Shown: in pieces, positions 57,981 to 64,000 of the stretch
Position numbering within the stretch: position 1 is the stretch's first letter
Layout of the letters: each line of letters starts with the position of its first letter
The notes under the pieces: generated by a model
Databases searched by the model: none
What the model saw: the letters and a program-made list of their open reading frames with translations, nothing else
What the model was told of the DNA's origin: nothing
Made by a program: the position numbers and the translations under genes
NCBI RefSeq assembly: GCF_024679245.1
Contig: NC_090176.1
Span: forward strand, 25,301,046 to 25,365,045
Direction of reading: 5' to 3'
DNA: 64,000 nt
Source: Pseudorasbora parva
Lineage: Eukaryota > Chordata > Actinopteri > Cypriniformes > Gobionidae

Positions 57981-59150
57981 TTGGTCGGTACGTAATAAAT
58001 AGAATGAAGCATCAGTTTATTGTCGTTTTGTGTCATATCCCAATCCAGTGCGGACAACATCACTGAATATAATGGATTATATTGTATTTTGTCGCATTGC
58101 ATTGCACCACACACGTCCGTTGTAGACACGGTTTTAGCCTCGTGTTATGTGATGCCAGCATGCCTTTAGTAATGGACATATTTTGAATTCAAGTGATGGA
58201 TGGTAGCTACAAATGTGGCACAGCTATGTGTTACTGTATAGTATGTACTTTTTAAGTCTTTATTATTAATATGTATGATATTTTAGGTTCCATCTAATTA
58301 AGTTCTAAAATCAGATATTATTTTAATGCTCTGATAAAGCATTTCATTCATTTTTTGCTAATTGCAAATGATTTATTCATGGTTAAGAGACAGTGAATGA
58401 AACACTTAAGCACACTAACAGATTAATTGTAATATTTTTGCTTAAATCACGTGAACTGGGCACAAGCTTTCTCTGGATGTGATTTTAGCACTGCGAGGTT
58501 GCATTAAAATCACAAGCTGTCACTCAGACAGGAGACTGCTGCTGACTTTGTGAACGTACGTTTACACCGGAGTTAACATTTCCGCACTTTGTACTTGAAC
58601 TTACTGACAGACCTGGTAGGGGTGTGGATGGGGGGGCGGGGGGAGGGGGGGTGCAATTTAAGAGATGTTACCGTTAACAATTCTTGCATGCACCTCACCT
58701 CCAAACATCTGGAGTGTTATCTGTAGCTCCATCTGGCTGAAAGAGCCTGAGATGTTTGTGTTTGTGTTGCTCTGCAGCTGACTGAACTCCACACAATTAT
58801 TAAGTAATTAAACATCACTCATCAATGTTTCTCATCAGTCCAAACAGACACCTGGATGAAATTAAGAGCAGTAAAAGATGGATTGACTACAAGTTTATAA
58901 CCACATGAGGTGCCTTATATACGAATTCAATAATTAAGCACTCGCTAGACTGAATAAATTAAACACGACAGGATTCAGCATGGAGATATAGTCATGAATA
59001 ATTTAGTTCCTCGCTTAACAGTTAATTTCAAGTTGCACAATAATTTGCATATTGATGGAAATTTTTCAAACTTCTCTGTTTATTTTAGTAATAAAACGCA
59101 AGGCATAGTGAACGGAGTTTATATAAACATGCAATAAAATCAAGCCTCAA
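57981..59150. other. Unassigned sequence
   Basis: Holds the G-rich tract at 58617-58652; otherwise no recognised feature. Confidence 0.4.
58617..58652 (+). other. G-quadruplex-capable tract
   Basis: Runs of four, seven, six and seven G with short loops, within an otherwise AT-rich region. Confidence 0.7.
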
Positions 59151-59197
59151 ATGTAAGTCACTTTGGATAAAAGTGTCTGCCAAATGAATAAATGTAC
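59151..59197 (-). repeat. Dispersed repeat (gcatttggcaga family), copy 3
   Basis: Reverse complement reads tttattcatttggcagacac then ttttatccaaagtgactta. Confidence 0.6.
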
Positions 59198-61164
59198 AAA
59201 CATTTGGGCTAAACTGACAACACAACCAAAAGATCTAAAACTGTTGAAAATACATTTTTTATAGGAGCTGCATAACACATTTTGGTGTAGATTAATGTGC
59301 AATGACAATAAAGACAATTCAGTATCTCAAGTAATAGTTTCTGTCAAACTCACTCGTCATCTTAAACAGTTTTTGACTTTTTTTAAACTTTTTTAGATTG
59401 TCGGTTTTTTTATTAAGAAATATTTGCAAAAATATCACCATTTACAACAGCCAGACAGAGCAATTTGGGTCAGAATTAGCCTAATCGGTAGCCACAATTG
59501 AGTCAGTTTGAAAAAGGTAAAATGTTTATTCTGCACTTAATTTCTATATAGGTTGCACATGAGGAAAATTATTATTATTCATTATTATATTTCATTATTT
59601 TTCTAAACCAACTGCTTTCTATATTGGTTGCACGTGAGGGAAGACTCCTTCCACTTAAGAGGAGTTGAGCACTTTTAAGCACTTTTTATTTTAATAGCCT
59701 GTCGCTTTACATATTTTTTATACTTAAAAACTATAATTTCGCTATTTTTCTGACCCAACTAATTAGGGTACTTATCCGTGCTTCCAATAGGTTGCGTGCA
59801 CTTTTCTCAATCAATTATGGATATATTTCATTTTGATTTTGCATATTGTTTTTTAAACGGTCGTTCGTGTAGCCTAGTTCATATGACCACTTTACAATAT
59901 TTCAACAACATTATTTTGAAGCCTATGCTGTTTTCTTGTACAAAATAACATATTTTAACTGCAGCATAATACATATAAAAAGACAAGAGGCTATTATTGT
60001 GAAGATCAATATGTGTAGCCTGCCTGACACAGTATTTTCACAGACGTCTCATCTCTCATAGACTACAGTAGCCTATTTAAAATGGCATATATGCATCAGT
60101 TATTTTTATCACTCAATTTAATTTACAGAGCAATCCCTGCAAAGTGCTTAGGTTAACTATAGAAGAGACCAGGATTAGTGTGTTTCCCACTTTCAAGACT
60201 CGCAACGGTGGCGCTTGGCATCAGGATAGTTGCGCTCCATCGTGATGTCGGGAACAACCCTACTGTACATTACGATCAACTTGAATGCGCATTAAATGAA
60301 AGACATTTAGGAGATTATCCACACATTTTCCCCGGCCTTAATTTGAGACCGGCCTTTATTTGTTCGTGCTGACCACGCCCCGGCCACTATCAGAGGGCCG
60401 GCATTTAATTGACTACAGGCTTTTATTTGAGGAATTAAGGTATGGTATTTTTATGCTTTAATACCATCGAAAACTTACACACAGCACCTTTAAATAACTT
60501 CTTGAATGTAACATTTCGGAGTAAATTATTATTTTAGCATGTAAGTGGTATATTTTTTTTACTTGTAATAATAAAAACAATCATCACATTTGTGTGCAAT
60601 CAGGCTGTGAGTGAAATGAATAGGTCTCCTGATGTGTCAAGCTCCGTTCTGATGCCTTGATGTTGTTACAAAAGCTGTAATGAATGGGGCGATGCCACTG
60701 GGTGTAGGTGAATCCAAAAGAGGGGCAGTGGGATGAGAAGGGCCTGGCCATTGATGGACTGTGTGATTATCCAACCCTGGAGGTGTAGATCTCTGGAAAG
60801 GAACGGTTTGTTGTGTTTGCTGCTGCTCTGTCAGTGTAATCACTCTGAATCACGCTGCTATAAATCACCCGCGCAGCGCAGCTGGTGCTGGAACAGCCGC
60901 ACTGGCTGGGATGAGGCTGGGGTGCGGAAACACCTTGTGCTGACCAGGTGCAGTGGATTGAGAGTGGCTTGTTAGGGATCAGTGATTCACAGATTTTATG
61001 AGCTGGCTGGATCATCAAACAATCAGCAGCTGTGTGTGTGTACACATGTTAAGGATATTTCATGTCAGTTCTGCAAACTGAACGCCTTAGCCCAAATCAT
61101 TAGTTAGGCGTAGTCCGACTTTTGATCCAGACATTGTCTGAACCATTTTCATATTACATATGCA
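59198..61164. other. Mostly unassigned sequence
   Basis: 60328-60430 has repeated ggcctttatttg and ggccggc words, probably old repeat. 60600-61050 is GC-richer, complex and repeat-free, a possible conserved non-coding segment. No gene was recognised. Confidence 0.4.
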
Positions 61165-61715
61165 TACCATAGACTGATAAAATATGGACGTAGTGTCCGT
61201 GACATCAGCCATTGTATTCTGAAGTGCAGTTTGAAGTGTAAAGTATATACGAGCTGGCCATTGCCATCTTGTTAGCACATCATTGCGCTTCAAGCACGGA
61301 TAACAGAAAATGGGCAAAGAGCAGGACGTGGGAGGAGCTGAGGTGACGCAACAGACAACGGATAAATGGCTATCCACCTGTCAATCAAAGTGACCACACC
61401 CTTAATTATGCAGAACTTTAAGGCTTTATATAATGTAAACAAATGGGTTATAAAAAAATGCACCCCCCTCACAGTTGTCAAAAAGGGCAAAATTAGCCAT
61501 GTAGACCAAAATCACAATTTGTACCAGACTGTAAATATGTTTTTTTCTGCTTTAAATTTGGCCATTTTAACATGGGACTCAATACGATTCTGCTCCCTTC
61601 TGTCGGGAGATTGTTTGGTGCAATCCCTTCTGGAGCCCTAGTGGCCAGTCGAGGAATTGCAGTTTAAATCACTTCCGTATTGGCTTCAAGAGAAACTGCT
61701 GGAGGTTGCTACTTG
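61165..61715 (+). repeat. Dispersed ~520-bp repeat, copy 2
   Basis: Same order of blocks as 57465-57980 (ggacgtagtgtccgtgac; cttaattatgcagaacttta; gaggaattgcagttta). Differs by a ~23-bp insertion near 61600 and another near 61505. Confidence 0.8.
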
Positions 61716-62135
61716 ATACATACAGTATATACTGTGACTTTTAAGTCTTTGTATCACTCTGCTTGTGTTTTTTTTTTGTCCAGCTGGACTTCAGTATCCA
61801 ATAGTGGTGGGGGAAGAGCTTTTCATTGACTCTTCCCACAAGTTATTGGTACTCCAATATTTGATTACAAGTGACAGTTTATGAGGGAATCATTTAATAA
61901 ATTGTTCAACCGATTTGTTCAAAACAGTGATTCATTCAGGATTTAAACAAAATCGTATTGAACATTCACTCAACCGATTTGTTCAAAAATGCTGTTTTAT
62001 TCAGTCTTTGAGTGAATAGGTGAATCAATCGCTGAAGTGATTCATTCAAGCTTGCTGATTCTTTCCGGAACACCATATATTGTTCGGATATGCTAGCTTG
62101 GGTTAATTCTGCTGTAATTCTGCTTCATGTGAAGC
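61716..62135. other. Sequence with gattcattca-type imperfect repeats
   Basis: caaccgatttgttcaaaa occurs twice (61908 and 61973), with several gattcattca words between and after. No gene. Confidence 0.5.
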
Positions 62136-62400
62136 TAGAGCTGCATGATTAATCATTAAAAGATTGTAATCTCGATTCAGACATCCAAGCAATCTCATTC
62201 CTGAATGACAAAGATTTCGGTATGTCTATTATACCATTTTGAATCAAAATATCTCATTCATGTGAATCGTGTAGATCCAAAGAGGGTTTTTTTTTTTTTT
62301 TCTTACAAGAATCGGGTGGGAATCGTAAATGTTTTCATATATTTTAAAAAAAAGACTATCGTTTTGTGTAATTTAAATGTAAGTAGACTACACATAAGGT
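62136..62400 (+). mobile_element. hAT terminal fragment
   Basis: tagagctgcatgattaatca, then gattgtaatctcgattcag, resembles a tagggctgcacgattaatcg hAT end. The far boundary is approximate and no partner end was seen. Confidence 0.5.
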
Positions 62401-64000
62401 CATTTTAACCTTTAATAATATAATTACGTACCAACTGGGGTTCTCTGTAGTACAGCATTAGTTGAGAGAGATTTTTTTCTATGTGGAAATTAGCCATGTG
62501 ACTGTTAAACAAATCACACGTTTGTAAATCCAATCCAATTGTAAAAATTGTGTGTGTTTTTTGTTTGTTTTTTTGAAGCAAATTTTCCAGAGTGCACCAG
62601 AATGCTTTGTTTACATGTAAAAATCACAAAACTAAATTCTCCTCTGGAGGATGTCCCCAGACCCTTCCAACAACAATACAAGTTTGTAAACATGTCACTT
62701 TTTCACCTCTCCTGAGTTTGCAGGTCTGAGGACATATAAACCTCTCTCACCACATAAAGTGGGATTGTAGTGTCTGAATTGTAGATATTTGCTCCACTCT
62801 TGATCCTTCACTCTGAAATGGGTGTTCAGCGTTACAAACAACCATGTTGAGTCTGTGCCTGCTCGTTTCTGGAAAGCCCCACAAGCTGTAGTTCACACTC
62901 TAATGTCTATGAATATGATTCTGAGGTTGAGAGTGTCTGCAGACTGAGAAGTTTATTCATCTGCGGTCTGTGTGCAATATAATGTTTGCCTTCTGAATTT
63001 AAAGGTGATGTTTGGCCTATCATTTGTTTTGTGTTTAACCCACTTAATATGCAGATAAAACTACAAATAAGCCATTTGTAGGTTGATTCCCCTGGCTATG
63101 ATGACCAGTCAAATACAGCAACATAGACTTAACCAATAGTGTGTATTTGGGGCGAAACTATCAGTTTGTAAACGGCACTTATTTTTGCAATTTCATTCTG
63201 CGACGCTTGTGATGCTGAAATGACACACTTCAGCTTCAAGTGTGAATCTAAAGAACACAACAGTTGCATTCACTAACTGAATCTTGTGGTTTTATCCTGA
63301 AGCTTTTTCATACGCAGGTACAATAACAGAGGGAAAATCAATCTTGATCCATTTGTGCATGTGTAGTCAATCTATAGACTCAGGGGAGGGCATCTGTGGG
63401 AGGCATTGAAATGCCTTTAAATGTCGGTATTAGCTTGGCTTCTTTAGGGGAATGAACGTGAAATGATGGTGTTTACGTGTTATTAGCTATTTTACACACT
63501 TTGGCTTAGGAAAGTGCGTGAGAGACGTTTAATTCCTTCAGTTAAATATAAAACCATGGTGTTGTGGTAAACCTGTGGCAGTGTTTCGTGAAAAAGATTT
63601 AATGATGTGCTCCAGTGAGCTACAATACTATTCAGCAGTTTAGGATGTTGTAGCTGAGTGTGCTGCTTTTCGGATACAATGGATTTTTTTGGTAACCTTT
63701 TTTGTTATACCTTCTATTTTCAGTTTGCACAGATGAGCTTTTAATGTGCCCATCAATTTAGAAAGAAACAAAAAGCTAAAATACTATAAGTACTCCCAAA
63801 AAGCACAGGTGGTACAGTACAATAATTGCCACTATCTGTTCCATGTGTTTGCTCACTATTGCAAAATAAACATTTAATTATTTCTTTATCTGCTGTACAA
63901 TGAAAATACAATATACATGGGTGTTAGGTGTTAGAACACCCAGCTGATATTTTAGCATTGTTTGTAATGGTATTGCACTTATTTTAAGTTATTTTTTTGT
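62401..64000. other. Single-copy-looking sequence to window end
   Basis: No transposon ends, tandem repeats or recognisable exons. Confidence 0.4.

Overview
The window looks like non-coding nuclear DNA from a ray-finned fish, most likely a cyprinid (zebrafish, carp or goldfish relative). This is an inference from AT-rich sequence, very long TA, CA/TG and TC microsatellites, and repeat families typical of cyprinids: Tc1-like transposons, hAT elements with 8-bp target duplications, TTAA-flanked Kolobok/piggyBac-type elements, tRNA-like repeats and a Tx1-type LINE. There is no convincing intact host protein-coding gene, no rRNA, no functional tRNA and no CRISPR. The window is probably intronic or intergenic in a large gene or gene desert.

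Layout. 0-9.3 kb is dense in transposons: a minus-strand Tc1 remnant (215-796), a foldback structure of opposed ~87-bp repeats (1210-2335), a TTAA element with a P2X7-ballast-like exon (2664-3097), a GTACC-rich MITE (3098-3356), then a Tc1 element (5566-9076) sitting in an older repeat and itself interrupted by a 1.4-kb TIR element (6086-7492) and a 776-bp hAT-type element (8038-8813). 10.8-17.8 kb holds Kolobok copy A with a 21/25-bp minisatellite, two palindromic MITEs, a BED-finger hAT interrupted by another hAT with an exact 8-bp duplication, and a second hAT with a decayed hATC dimerisation domain. 18-29.6 kb is the quietest part: mostly single-copy-looking sequence with candidate conserved non-coding elements and one exon-like block (20138-20314). 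29.6-44.6 kb has a composite Tc1, hAT elements, Kolobok copy B (35310-36477) with two convergent first exons, another Tc1 remnant (37641-38385), a 1.7-kb hAT holding a 63-bp palindromic insert, and a LINE ORF1 fragment. 47-64 kb has more TTAA MITEs, a three-level nest at 51604-54553, paired dispersed repeats at 55.3, 57.5 and 61.2 kb, and single-copy-looking sequence.

Most interpretable biology here is transposon biology. The most interesting parts are the TTAA (Kolobok-like) family carrying opposed THAP and P2X7-ballast-like first exons, the TIR element at 6086-7492 carrying a transcription-unit-like cassette with an intact 54-codon ORF, and several nested insertions whose target-site duplications can be read directly and give relative ages. 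All family assignments were made by eye; no search was run.
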